Assembly: GCF_918741285.1 (NCBI RefSeq)
Contig: NZ_CAKKNC010000001.1
Coordinates: 434,001 to 498,000, forward strand
From: Sphingobium sp. CECT 9361
Lineage (GTDB): Bacteria > Pseudomonadota > Alphaproteobacteria > Sphingomonadales > Sphingomonadaceae
Direction: 5' to 3'
Length of the DNA: 64,000 bases
Made by a program: the position numbers and the translations under genes. Below the pieces are notes generated by a model. That model made no database searches. It was not told the DNA's origin and was given only the letters and a program-made list of their open reading frames with translations. Shown piece by piece: positions 27,141 through 35,792 of this stretch (its first letter is position 1; every line of letters begins with the position of its first letter).

Positions 27141-27179
27141 GCGACGGCAAAACAACGCATCAGCCCGTTTTACCGCCGC
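27141..27179 (-). promoter_or_regulatory. Intercistronic hairpin between RTX substrate and secretion genes
   Basis: On the minus strand GCGGCGGTAAAAC (27179-27167) pairs with GTTTTGCCGTCGC (27153-27141) over 13 positions including two G-U pairs, around a 13-base loop. It starts 15 bases after the RTX stop. There is no U run, so it is not a standard terminator; it may stabilise the upstream message or cause partial attenuation, keeping transporter levels below substrate levels. Confidence 0.55.
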
Positions 27180-27194
27180 ATCGACGACTGTCGG

Positions 27195-29582
27195 TCAGGT
27201 GAAGAAGGCGAAATCGTCCACTGCAAGGGTCTTCAACTGCGTGTTGTAGAGCAGCAGCGAATCCCCGGTATCGAAGGTGATGACGGTGTTGTGCGCGACT
27301 TGCTTGGCGTGCGCCATGACATCGGCATAGCTGGATACGCCCAGCGCCTTGTCGAGGCTGATCGTATCGTGCTGTCCGGCCCAGTTGAAATCCTCGATCA
27401 CGTCGCGACCGCCGCCAACCTCGAACTGGAAGATGTCCTGGCCCCAGCCGCCGTTCAGCTTGTCATTGCCCGTGCCACCGTTCAGCACGTCGTTGCCACT
27501 GCGTGCCGACAAATAGTCGTCGCCCGCGCCGCCGATCAGCGTGTTGGCATTGTGGTCCGCCGCAATCCAGTCGCCGAACTCGGAACCGATGAGGCCTTCG
27601 ACAGAGCTATAGCTGTCACCCCGGGCGTCGCCAGTGTTCAGGCTGGTGGCGATCATGTCGACCTTCACGCCCTGCGTGGCGGTGCCATAAGCGGCGAAGT
27701 CGAACCCGTCGCCGCCGATCAGCGTGTCCGCGCCTGCGCCACCGGTCAGCCGGTCGTCGCCCTCGCCGCCATTGAGAACGTTCGCCGCACCGTTGCCGGT
27801 GATCGCGTTGTCGAGCGCATTGCCGATACCGTTGATGGCGGCCGTGCCGGTCAGCATGAGGTTTTCGACATGATCGGTCAGGGTGTAGCTGAACCCGGCC
27901 TTCACGGTGTCCATGCCTTCACCGGCCAGCTCGACGACCTTGTCCTGCGCGGAATGGAGGACATAGCTGTCATGGCCCTTGCCGCCGTGTAGTGTGTTGT
28001 CGCCCGATATCGCGATCAGCGTGTCATTGCCGTCCAGTCCATGCAGCACCGATTTTGTCGCCGTTGCATAGAGCGTGTCGTCGCCGTTGGTGCCATCGAC
28101 CGTCGCAACCGGATCGATGATCTGCGTCGTGGTGCCTGCGCCCGTGACATGCTGGACTTCGATAGTGCCGTCGGCGTTCTTGGTCTGCACATCATAGGTC
28201 AGTTGGTTGATCGTCAGCGAACCCGTGCCGGACACGACCTCTGCACCCAGTTGAGACATGGCGAGATATTCGTTCTGATTGACGATACCCAGGTCGGTCA
28301 GCGTAGCGAACAGCTTGACGAAATCGAGCGTACCGACCGGCGTGTCGCTGTTGGCGACGATAGCGGTATAGTGCGTTCCGGGGGCGCGGTAGATGGTGCC
28401 CGCGAAATTGCCATCCACATAGGTGCCGATCCGCTCGCCGAATGCTTCGAAATCGCCCTGATGCAGCCAGACCATGATTTCGTTGGTGACCGTCGATGCG
28501 TCGCCGCCCGGCTTGCTGGTCAGCCAGATATCGAAGGCCACGTTGAAGCCTGCCGTGTCACCGCCATAGCCCACGTCGAAATTCGCCTTCAGCCCGTTCA
28601 ACTGGCTGAGCTGGACCGGGAAGACCTGCGCCGTGTCGCCGGGATTGGTGCCGCCGGAGAAAGGCGACGCGCCGAAGAGCAGGTCGGGATAGGCCAATAT
28701 GCTGCCAGCCGTTCCGGGCTTCAGGTCCAGCGTCGGGAACGACCAGTTGAAGGTCGTGCCGGTCGACAGGTCGTTCTTCGTGTAAGAAACGCTGTTGGTG
28801 TAATCGGTGCCATATTTCAGATGGTCGGCATTCCACACATTGTTGATGGCGTACCAGCCGTTGTTGGTTTGCCCCGCATGGGTGCCCGACAGCGTCTTTT
28901 GCCCGGCCAATGGCGCGGCGTTCGGTGCATCGATGACGACCGCGCTATCGTTGAGGAAAGAGAAGTCCGTCGCCTTGAATGACGCGATGGTGGCGTCGTT
29001 CACAATGAGCGTTTCGCCATTGCCCAGCGAGAACTTGACGGCATTGCCCTCTTGCGTCGCGTGGGACAGCAGCTGGGTAAAGCCGCCGATCTTGAACCCG
29101 TCCAGGCGGATTAGATCTTGGCCCGACGTGAAGCTATAGATGGCGTCGGAGCCTTCGCCAGCGTTGATGACGAAGGTGTCGAGCCCCTTGCCGCCGACCA
29201 GAACATCGCTGCCGATGCCGCCATTGATATAGGCGCCGACGGTTCCCGCGGTTATTATGTTGTTTAGGCTGTTGCCGAAACCCATGGTGGAACCTGGCCC
29301 CGCCAGCACCAGATTTTCGACATTCGCCGACAACGTGATGGGGGTGTAGGCATAGCTGTAGACAGTATCTATGCCCTGACCTGCATATTCCGTGATAGAA
29401 TAGGAGCTGTTCCACACGTAATAATGGTCATCGCCCAGACCGCCTGACATCTTGTCGCCAGCCAGTGCATAGAACACATCGGCATATTTGGTGCCGAGAA
29501 TTGTTCCCGGTTTATGAGTCGGCATCCAGTTGGTTGCACCATTACTGATTTTCAACTCGGTATTATTGGCGGCATAATACAT
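27195..29582 (-). CDS. RTX-repeat secreted glycoside hydrolase family 12 protein
   Basis: 795 residues, no N-terminal signal peptide. Residues 35-160 form an RTX/calcium-binding module (GGLGDD, GGIGSDVLVGGKGLD). Residues about 235-465 are a GH12 domain: NNVWNADHLKYG, SILAYPDLLFG, FNVAFDIWL, then NEIMVWL with nucleophile Glu368 and GAEVVSGTGSLTI with acid/base Glu448. Residues 495-735 hold further nonapeptide repeats (GGEGDDRLTGGAGADTLIGG), and the acidic-hydrophobic end DDFAFFT resembles type I secretion signals. GH12 enzymes cut beta-1,4-glucan or xyloglucan. Transport genes follow directly. The 210 bases upstream, shared with the threonine aldolase gene, show no convincing promoter. Confidence 0.88.
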   Translation of the reverse strand: MYYAANNTELKISNGATNWMPTHKPGTILGTKYADVFYALAGDKMSGGLGDDHYYVWNSSYSITEYAGQGIDTVYSYAYTPITLSANVENLVLAGPGSTMGFGNSLNNIITAGTVGAYINGGIGSDVLVGGKGLDTFVINAGEGSDAIYSFTSGQDLIRLDGFKIGGFTQLLSHATQEGNAVKFSLGNGETLIVNDATIASFKATDFSFLNDSAVVIDAPNAAPLAGQKTLSGTHAGQTNNGWYAINNVWNADHLKYGTDYTNSVSYTKNDLSTGTTFNWSFPTLDLKPGTAGSILAYPDLLFGASPFSGGTNPGDTAQVFPVQLSQLNGLKANFDVGYGGDTAGFNVAFDIWLTSKPGGDASTVTNEIMVWLHQGDFEAFGERIGTYVDGNFAGTIYRAPGTHYTAIVANSDTPVGTLDFVKLFATLTDLGIVNQNEYLAMSQLGAEVVSGTGSLTINQLTYDVQTKNADGTIEVQHVTGAGTTTQIIDPVATVDGTNGDDTLYATATKSVLHGLDGNDTLIAISGDNTLHGGKGHDSYVLHSAQDKVVELAGEGMDTVKAGFSYTLTDHVENLMLTGTAAINGIGNALDNAITGNGAANVLNGGEGDDRLTGGAGADTLIGGDGFDFAAYGTATQGVKVDMIATSLNTGDARGDSYSSVEGLIGSEFGDWIAADHNANTLIGGAGDDYLSARSGNDVLNGGTGNDKLNGGWGQDIFQFEVGGGRDVIEDFNWAGQHDTISLDKALGVSSYADVMAHAKQVAHNTVITFDTGDSLLLYNTQLKTLAVDDFAFFT

Positions 29583-29792
29583 AATGCTTGGATTCCAAAA
29601 TCAGGGGATGCCCCATAATTAGCTCCAATCTGTGAAGTGTTCGCTGTGCTGCATCATTAATGCGATGTTCATGACGATTTGGCGGCGATGCGGTCGAACG
29701 GGCAAAAAATCGGTCCACGACCGACGCGGCGCAGGCGGCTGAGACGCGCCAATCGGTTGACCGCGATTGCGGCACAACGCATGGATGCGGGC

Positions 29793-30794
29793 ATGCGATT
29801 TTTCTCTGACAATGCCGCCCCTGTGTCTCCGCAATTGCTTGCGGCACTGGCGCAGGCCGACCATGTCGATGCCGCTTATGATGGCGACAGGTGGAGTGCG
29901 CGGCTGGACGGCGCGTTTGCCGATCTGTTCGAAACGCCGGTCTCGGTCCTGTGGGTGACGACCGGTACGGCAGCCAACTGCCTTGCGCTGGCGGCCTTAT
30001 GCCCGCCCTTTGGCGGGGTGCTGTGTCATCAAGACGCGCATGTCGAAACCGATGAAGGCGGCGCGCCGGAATTCTATACACATGGCGCGAAGCTGATGAC
30101 GTTGCCCGGCGACGGGGCGAAGATTGCGCCGGACGCGCTCCGCGCGCATCTCGCCACCATTCGCAACGATGTGCATCAGGTGCAGCCGCATGCGCTGACG
30201 ATCACCAATGCGACGGAATATGGCCGGGTCTATACGCCCGACGAAGTCGCGGCATTGGGCACCTTGTGCCGCGAGCATAAATTAGGCTTCCACATGGACG
30301 GCGCGCGCTTTGCCAATGCGGTGGCCTCGCTGGGATGCCATCCCGCCGATCTGACCTGGCGGGCCGGTGTCGATGCCTTGTCCTTCGGCTTCGTCAAGAA
30401 TGGCGGGATGATGGCGGAGGCGCTGGTCTTCTTCGATCCCACGCTGGCCGCCGATACGCTGCGCCGTCGCAAGCGGGCGGGGCATCTGCTGTCGAAGGGG
30501 CGCTATCTCGCTGCGCAGTTGCTGGCGATGCTGGAAGGCGATCTGTGGCTGTCCAACGCGCGCGCCGCCAATGCCGCCGCGACGATCATCGGCAATGCGG
30601 CGGGCGGGCGCTGCCTGCATCCGGTCGAAGCCAATGAAGTTTTCATTCGCGTAACGGCGGAGGAAGCGGCGATCCTGCGTGGGCAGGGGTTCGACTTTTA
30701 CGATTGGGGTGCTGGCGCGGCGCGGCTTGTCACGAGCTGGCATCATACAGCGGATGACGTTCAGCCTTTGGCCGACGCCATCGCCGCCTTATGA
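29793..30794 (+). CDS. ltaE: Low-specificity L-threonine aldolase
   Basis: 333 residues from ATG at 29793 (MRFFSDNAAPVSPQ); the open frame extends upstream but that part has no family resemblance. PLP-dependent beta-eliminating lyase fold; Lys202 in SFGFVKNGGM is the expected Schiff-base lysine, with HQDAHVETDEGGAP and HMDGARFANAVASL as other family segments. The enzyme splits threonine or allo-threonine to glycine and acetaldehyde. Its stop overlaps the EamA start by four bases (ATGA), so the two are translationally coupled. Confidence 0.88.
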   Translation: MRFFSDNAAPVSPQLLAALAQADHVDAAYDGDRWSARLDGAFADLFETPVSVLWVTTGTAANCLALAALCPPFGGVLCHQDAHVETDEGGAPEFYTHGAKLMTLPGDGAKIAPDALRAHLATIRNDVHQVQPHALTITNATEYGRVYTPDEVAALGTLCREHKLGFHMDGARFANAVASLGCHPADLTWRAGVDALSFGFVKNGGMMAEALVFFDPTLAADTLRRRKRAGHLLSKGRYLAAQLLAMLEGDLWLSNARAANAAATIIGNAAGGRCLHPVEANEVFIRVTAEEAAILRGQGFDFYDWGAGAARLVTSWHHTADDVQPLADAIAAL

Positions 30795-31723
30795 CCGAAG
30801 CACAGGCCACCTCGCGGGATCATGGCCCTTCGCTGCTGACGCCGGGGGTGCTGGTCCCCTTCATCATCGTGACGGTGATCTGGGGATCGACCTGGCTGGT
30901 GATCCGCGATCAGGTGAGCGCTGTTCCGGCAAGCTGGTCGGTGGCCTATCGGTTTCTGCTGGCCAGCGTCGCGATGGCGATTCTGGCGCGAGCGCGAGGA
31001 CTGTCGCTGTGGATCGGGGGACGGGGCATCGCCTTTGCCGCCTGCCTGGGTGCGAGCCAGTTCATGCTCAACTTCAACTTCGTCTATCGCGCCGAAATGG
31101 TGCTGACGTCGGGCGTCGTGGCGGTGTTCTATGCGCTGCTGCTGATCCCCAACAGCTTGCTCGCGTGGTTGACCTTCCGCCAGCCGGTCAGCCGCAATTT
31201 CATCATCGGTTCGGTCATTGCAGTGACGGGCGTCGTTTTGCTGTTCCTGCGCGAATATCGCTATGCCGACGTTGCGCCCGGCGCGGTGCTGGAAGGGATC
31301 GCCCTGTGTTTTTGCGGCCTCATGGCGGCATCGGTGTCGAATGTGATGCAGGGGACGCCCATCGCGCGCCGCCTGCCGATCATCAGCGTACTCGCCTGGG
31401 CGATGTTGTTGGGCGGGCTGATGGACTCGGCGTTGGCGTGGATCGTTGCGGGGCCGCCGGTGTTCGACACGCGCCTCGGTTACATCGCGGGGATCGCCTA
31501 TCTCGCGGTGGCGGGATCGGTCGTGACCTTCCCGCTCTATTTCCGACTGATCCAACAGATTGGCGCGGGACGTGCCGCCTATACCGGGGTGCTGACGCCG
31601 GTCATCGCCATGCTGCTGTCGACTCTGTTCGAAGGTTATCGCTGGTCCACGCTGGCGGTGGTCGGCGCGTTGCTGTCGGTTGCGGGCATGGTCATCGCGA
31701 TGCGCGCCAAACCCTCGCGATAA
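30791..31723 (+). CDS. EamA/DMT-family transporter
   Basis: 310 residues with about ten transmembrane helices in two EamA repeats: the first begins FIIVTVIWGSTWLVIRDQV, and the second includes GIAYLAVAGSVVTFPLYFRL and YTGVLTPVIAMLLS. The family exports amino acids or other metabolites; coupling to threonine aldolase hints at an amino-acid-related substrate, which is inference only. Its 3' end overlaps the convergent SDR gene by 88 bases. Confidence 0.87.
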   Translation: MTEAQATSRDHGPSLLTPGVLVPFIIVTVIWGSTWLVIRDQVSAVPASWSVAYRFLLASVAMAILARARGLSLWIGGRGIAFAACLGASQFMLNFNFVYRAEMVLTSGVVAVFYALLLIPNSLLAWLTFRQPVSRNFIIGSVIAVTGVVLLFLREYRYADVAPGAVLEGIALCFCGLMAASVSNVMQGTPIARRLPIISVLAWAMLLGGLMDSALAWIVAGPPVFDTRLGYIAGIAYLAVAGSVVTFPLYFRLIQQIGAGRAAYTGVLTPVIAMLLSTLFEGYRWSTLAVVGALLSVAGMVIAMRAKPSR

Positions 31724-32490
31724 GTCGGAAACTGCGGTGTCCATTTCAGGACGCGCTTGGCCTTGCCATTGGCGATCCGGCGGTTCTCGCTGTAAAAGGC
31801 GCGGCCCATCGGGCTGAGCTGGGCCTCTTCCAGCGATTGCAAGGGGGGCAGGGGAAGCCCACTCAAGGCGCTGGCCGCTTCGACCACGCGGTTCTGGCTG
31901 CAGGGCAGATCGTCGGACAGGTTGTAGGCACCGGCAGGCCCATCGAACCCGGCAATTACGCCGCTGACGATATCGTCGACATGCACCCGGCTGAACACCT
32001 GTCCGGGCAAGTCGATGCGCCGCGCGCGTCCGTCGATCAGCCGGTCGATCGCCGAGCGCCCCGGCCCGTATATGCCGGGCAGCCGGAATATCCGCACATC
32101 GTCGCGCAGGTTGCTCCACGCCATGTCCGCGTCGGCGCGCGCGCCACGGCGACCATGACCGATGGGGGCCGTCTCATCCACCCACGCGCCGCCTGTATCG
32201 CCATATACGCCCGTCGCGGACAGATAGCCGATCCAGCGCGCCGGGCTGGTTACGATATCCGCGCCATAGGCCGCCAGGACAGGATCGGCACCATCGTCCC
32301 CCGGCGGGACCGAGGACAGGATATGGCTGGCCGTGGCGATGGTGGCGCGGACGGCGTCCGTATCGGTAAATGCGATGGCTTCGTCCGTTGCGCTGCGGCG
32401 GGTTGCCGTTACGCGCCAGCCGTCGTTCCGCAAGCGCGCCGCAAGGCGGGCGGTCGTGTAACCCAGCCCGAAAATTAGAATATGTGGCAT
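31636..32490 (-). CDS. NAD-dependent epimerase/dehydratase-like (extended SDR) protein
   Basis: 284 residues from ATG at 32490, preceded by AGAAGGA at good spacing. The Rossmann start is ILIFGLGYTTARLAARL (glycine motif G-x-G-x-x-x-x-R), then SATGVYGDTGGAWVDE with Ser and Tyr in catalytic-like positions and RLPGIYGPGR. It resembles YeeZ-like SDRs of unknown substrate. The C terminus overlaps the end of the convergent EamA gene by 88 bases, so both 3' ends share DNA in opposite frames. Divergent from pepN. Confidence 0.82.
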   Translation of the reverse strand: MPHILIFGLGYTTARLAARLRNDGWRVTATRRSATDEAIAFTDTDAVRATIATASHILSSVPPGDDGADPVLAAYGADIVTSPARWIGYLSATGVYGDTGGAWVDETAPIGHGRRGARADADMAWSNLRDDVRIFRLPGIYGPGRSAIDRLIDGRARRIDLPGQVFSRVHVDDIVSGVIAGFDGPAGAYNLSDDLPCSQNRVVEAASALSGLPLPPLQSLEEAQLSPMGRAFYSENRRIANGKAKRVLKWTPQFPTYREGLARIAMTMPATDSNAPTTASVDQR

Positions 32491-32576
32491 CGGCATCCTT
32501 CTACACGCTGGAGCAAAAACGTCCATTCGTCACGCCGGATCATTGCCCCATGCCCTGCAGCCGCATAGGAGGGGGA

Positions 32577-35177
32577 ATGGCCGACATTCAAACGACTGGC
32601 GCAGCGGCGCCCGCAATCATCCACCGTTCCGATTACCGCCCGCCCGCGTGGCTGGTGCCGGACGTCGCTCTGGATTTCACGCTCGACGCAGCCGCTACGC
32701 GGGTGCGCGCGACATTGTCGGTCGTTCGCAACGGGCAACACGAAACGCCGCTGCGCCTCGACGGTGACGGGCTTGTGCCCTTGTCCGTCTCGATCGACGG
32801 CGTTGCGACTGGAACCGACAGTTGGTCGATGGAGGGCGACGTGCTCGTCATTCCGCTTTCGGGCAATGCGCATAAGGTTGAAACGGTGGTCGAGATCGCA
32901 CCGGCCGCCAATACCCAGCTTATGGGACTTTATGCTTCGGGCGGCCTGCTCTGCACGCAGTGCGAGGCGGAAGGGTTCCGCCGGATCACCTTCTTCCCCG
33001 ACCGTCCCGATGTGCTGTCCCGCTACAGCGTGCGGATGGAAGCGGACAAGGCGCTGTATCCCATCCTGCTGGCCAATGGCGATCCGATTGCTTCGGGCGA
33101 TCTGGACGGGGGCAGGTATTGGGCGCAGTGGAACGATCCGTTTCTCAAGCCCTGCTATCTGTTCGCGCTGGTGGCGGGCGATCTGGCCTGCAATGCGGAC
33201 AGCTTCACGACGATGTCGGGGCGGCAGGTGTCGCTCGGCATCTGGGTAAAGGAAGCCGACCTGCCGCGCACCGCACACGCAATGAAGGCGCTCAAGGACT
33301 CGATGGCGTGGGACGAGCGTGTCTATGGCCGCGAATATGATCTGGCCGTGTTCAACATCGTGGCCGTCGCCGATTTCAATTTCGGCGCGATGGAGAATAA
33401 GGGGCTGAACATCTTCAACTCCCGCTACATCCTGGCCGATCCGGAAACGGCGACCGACATGGATTTCGACGCCGTCGAAGGGGTCGTCGCGCATGAATAT
33501 TTCCACAACTGGTCGGGCAATCGCGTCACCTGCCGCGACTGGTTCCAGTTGTCGCTGAAGGAAGGCTTCACCGTTTTCCGCGATCAGGCGTTTTCCGCCG
33601 ATATGGGATCGCCCGCCGTCAAGCGGATCGACGATGTCCGCATCCTGCGCGCCGCACAGTTTCAGGAGGATTCCGGGCCGCTCGCGCATCCTGTTCGCCC
33701 GGAATCCTATATGGAAATCGCCAATTTCTACACCGCGACCATTTATAACAAGGGCGCGGAAGTCATTCGCATGATGCACACGATGCTGGGCGCGGATCGT
33801 TTCCGCGCGGGCAGCGACCTCTATTTCGACCGGCACGATGGGCAGGCCGCCACTTGCGAGGATTTCGTCAAGGCGATGGAAGAGGGTGGGCAGATCGACC
33901 TCACCCAGTTTCGCCTGTGGTATGAGCAGGCCGGAACGCCCCGCATCCGCGCGCTGCTGGCGCATGATGCGGCATCTGGCACGGCGACACTGACGCTGAC
34001 GCAGACGGTGCCGTCGACTCCCGGTCAGCCGACGAAGTCCCCCATGGCGATGCCGCTGCGCATTGCCCTGTTCGACCGCGCGACCAATATGCACCGCGGC
34101 GACGAAGTCCTGATGCTGACGCAAAGCGAACAGAGTTTTCGGTTCGAAGGCTTTGCCACGCCGCCAGTGCTGTCGATCAACCGGGGTTTCTCCGCGCCGG
34201 TCGTCATCGAAAGCGACCGCACGCAAAGCGAACTGGCGTTCCTGTCCGCGCATGACGACGATTCCTTCGCCCGCTATGAAGCAATGCAGCAGTTGATGGT
34301 GAACGTGCTGGTTGGCACGGTGTCGGGTCAGGCGGTGGACGACGCGCCGGTGATTGCCGCAATCCGTAACACGGCCACGGATACCGCGCTCGACGCCGCG
34401 TTCATCGCCGAGGCCATTCGCTTGCCCAGCGAAAGCTACATCGGCGATCAGATGACCGTTGTCGATCCCGACGCGATCCACACCGCGCGCGAACGGCTGC
34501 AAGCGAAGGTCGGCAAGATGCTCGAACCGGTCTGGCGCGATCTTCATGCCCGCACCGAAGCGAACGGTTTTTCGCTGTCGTCTGCGGCGATGGGTGCGCG
34601 CAAGCTGCGCAACACGGCCTTGCTCTATCTTTCCGCTTCGGGTGCAGCGGATGCGTCCGCCATCGCCTTTTCCCAGTTCGACCGCGCGGACAACATGACC
34701 GAACGGCAAGGCGCACTGTCCGTCCTTGCCAGCGGCACCAGCGACGAACGCGAAGCGGCGCTCGATATCTTCTACAATCGCTATGCCGCCGATGCGCTGG
34801 TGCTGGACAAATGGTTCCAGACGCAGGCTCTGGCGTTCCATCCCGATACGCTGGCCATCGTGCAGGAACTGGGGCGGCACAAGGATTTCACCTTGTCCAA
34901 TCCCAACCGCGTCCGGTCGCTATATGGTGCGTTCGCGGCGAACCAGTGGGGTTTCCATCAGGGCAATGGCGCAGGCTATCGAATGGTCGCGGATCTAATC
35001 ATCGCGCTCGACCCGCTCAACCCGCAAACCGCAGCGCGGCTGGTGCCGCCGCTGGGACGCTGGCGGCGGTTCGACAGCGTGCGCGGCCAACAGATGCGCG
35101 CGCAACTCAAGCGTATCGTGGGTACGCCCGGCCTGTCGAAAGACGTGACCGAGCAGGTGACGAAGAGCCTGGATTAA
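32577..35177 (+). CDS. pepN: Aminopeptidase N
   Basis: 866 residues, close to the 870 of E. coli PepN, starting at ATG 32577 with AGGAGGGGG just before it. Zinc site HEYFH at 306-310 with the third ligand Glu in LKEGFTVFRDQ; substrate-recognition motif GAMEN at about 271-275. M1-family metallopeptidase that removes N-terminal residues in the cytoplasm. All four domains of the family are represented, including the large helical C-terminal domain (about 550-866). Confidence 0.97.
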   Translation: MADIQTTGAAAPAIIHRSDYRPPAWLVPDVALDFTLDAAATRVRATLSVVRNGQHETPLRLDGDGLVPLSVSIDGVATGTDSWSMEGDVLVIPLSGNAHKVETVVEIAPAANTQLMGLYASGGLLCTQCEAEGFRRITFFPDRPDVLSRYSVRMEADKALYPILLANGDPIASGDLDGGRYWAQWNDPFLKPCYLFALVAGDLACNADSFTTMSGRQVSLGIWVKEADLPRTAHAMKALKDSMAWDERVYGREYDLAVFNIVAVADFNFGAMENKGLNIFNSRYILADPETATDMDFDAVEGVVAHEYFHNWSGNRVTCRDWFQLSLKEGFTVFRDQAFSADMGSPAVKRIDDVRILRAAQFQEDSGPLAHPVRPESYMEIANFYTATIYNKGAEVIRMMHTMLGADRFRAGSDLYFDRHDGQAATCEDFVKAMEEGGQIDLTQFRLWYEQAGTPRIRALLAHDAASGTATLTLTQTVPSTPGQPTKSPMAMPLRIALFDRATNMHRGDEVLMLTQSEQSFRFEGFATPPVLSINRGFSAPVVIESDRTQSELAFLSAHDDDSFARYEAMQQLMVNVLVGTVSGQAVDDAPVIAAIRNTATDTALDAAFIAEAIRLPSESYIGDQMTVVDPDAIHTARERLQAKVGKMLEPVWRDLHARTEANGFSLSSAAMGARKLRNTALLYLSASGAADASAIAFSQFDRADNMTERQGALSVLASGTSDEREAALDIFYNRYAADALVLDKWFQTQALAFHPDTLAIVQELGRHKDFTLSNPNRVRSLYGAFAANQWGFHQGNGAGYRMVADLIIALDPLNPQTAARLVPPLGRWRRFDSVRGQQMRAQLKRIVGTPGLSKDVTEQVTKSLD

Positions 35178-35181
35178 ACCG

Positions 35182-35778
35182 TCAGACGCCGTTGACCCAG
35201 GCCGCGACTTCCGCTGCGACCTTGTTGGCGGCCTGATTGATCGGGGCTCCAACGCTGGCTGCATGGATGGCGCTAACCGGCACGCTCGCCGAAAAGCGCT
35301 TGCGCAGGACCGGTGCGCCGCCGCCCGGCGCCAGTGTCGCATCATAAGTGACCACCGCCATGCTGGTGCGGGCATCCACGCCAAAGTCGATCAGCTCACC
35401 CAGCAGGCGCTTGCCCGGATCGGCGCTGTACTGGCCCGAATCCAGCACGATGGCGGTGCCGCTTGCCGCGATGGTCTCGGACAGCATTTTCTGGAAGAGG
35501 TGCCGCGGGCTATCCACCCATTGCGCATCCTTGATGTAGGCGACGGAGACGGCATCGACCTGAACCGGGACACGAACCGTATCCAGCTTCTTGGGTGTGT
35601 CGGGGTCCATCACGGTAATGCTCGTCCCCGGAGCGCCGGTGCGCACTGTCCCGGTCGCCACGCGCGCGTCGGACGTGAGCGTCAGTAACTGCGCAGGCGC
35701 ATTGCCACCGAAGGACACGCAGGCCGATAGCGACAGCGCCGCAATGGCCGGAACAAGTATCTTCGCGTTGCGGATCAT
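35182..35778 (-). CDS. ABC-type transport auxiliary lipoprotein (PqiC-like), Mla/Mce system
   Basis: 198 residues from ATG at 35778, preceded by AGAGGA; it gives lipoprotein signal ALSLSAC with Cys20-21 region lipidation (MIRNAKILVPAIAALSLSAC). The remainder is a single alpha/beta domain (LLTLTSDARVATGTV, VQVDAVSVAYIKDAQWVDSPRHLFQKML) typical of the PqiC/ABC auxiliary lipoprotein family. It is the last gene of the four-gene lipid-transport operon and probably forms the outer-membrane end of that system. Confidence 0.82.
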   Translation of the reverse strand: MIRNAKILVPAIAALSLSACVSFGGNAPAQLLTLTSDARVATGTVRTGAPGTSITVMDPDTPKKLDTVRVPVQVDAVSVAYIKDAQWVDSPRHLFQKMLSETIAASGTAIVLDSGQYSADPGKRLLGELIDFGVDARTSMAVVTYDATLAPGGGAPVLRKRFSASVPVSAIHAASVGAPINQAANKVAAEVAAWVNGV

Positions 35779-35792
35779 GGGGTGAATCCTCT

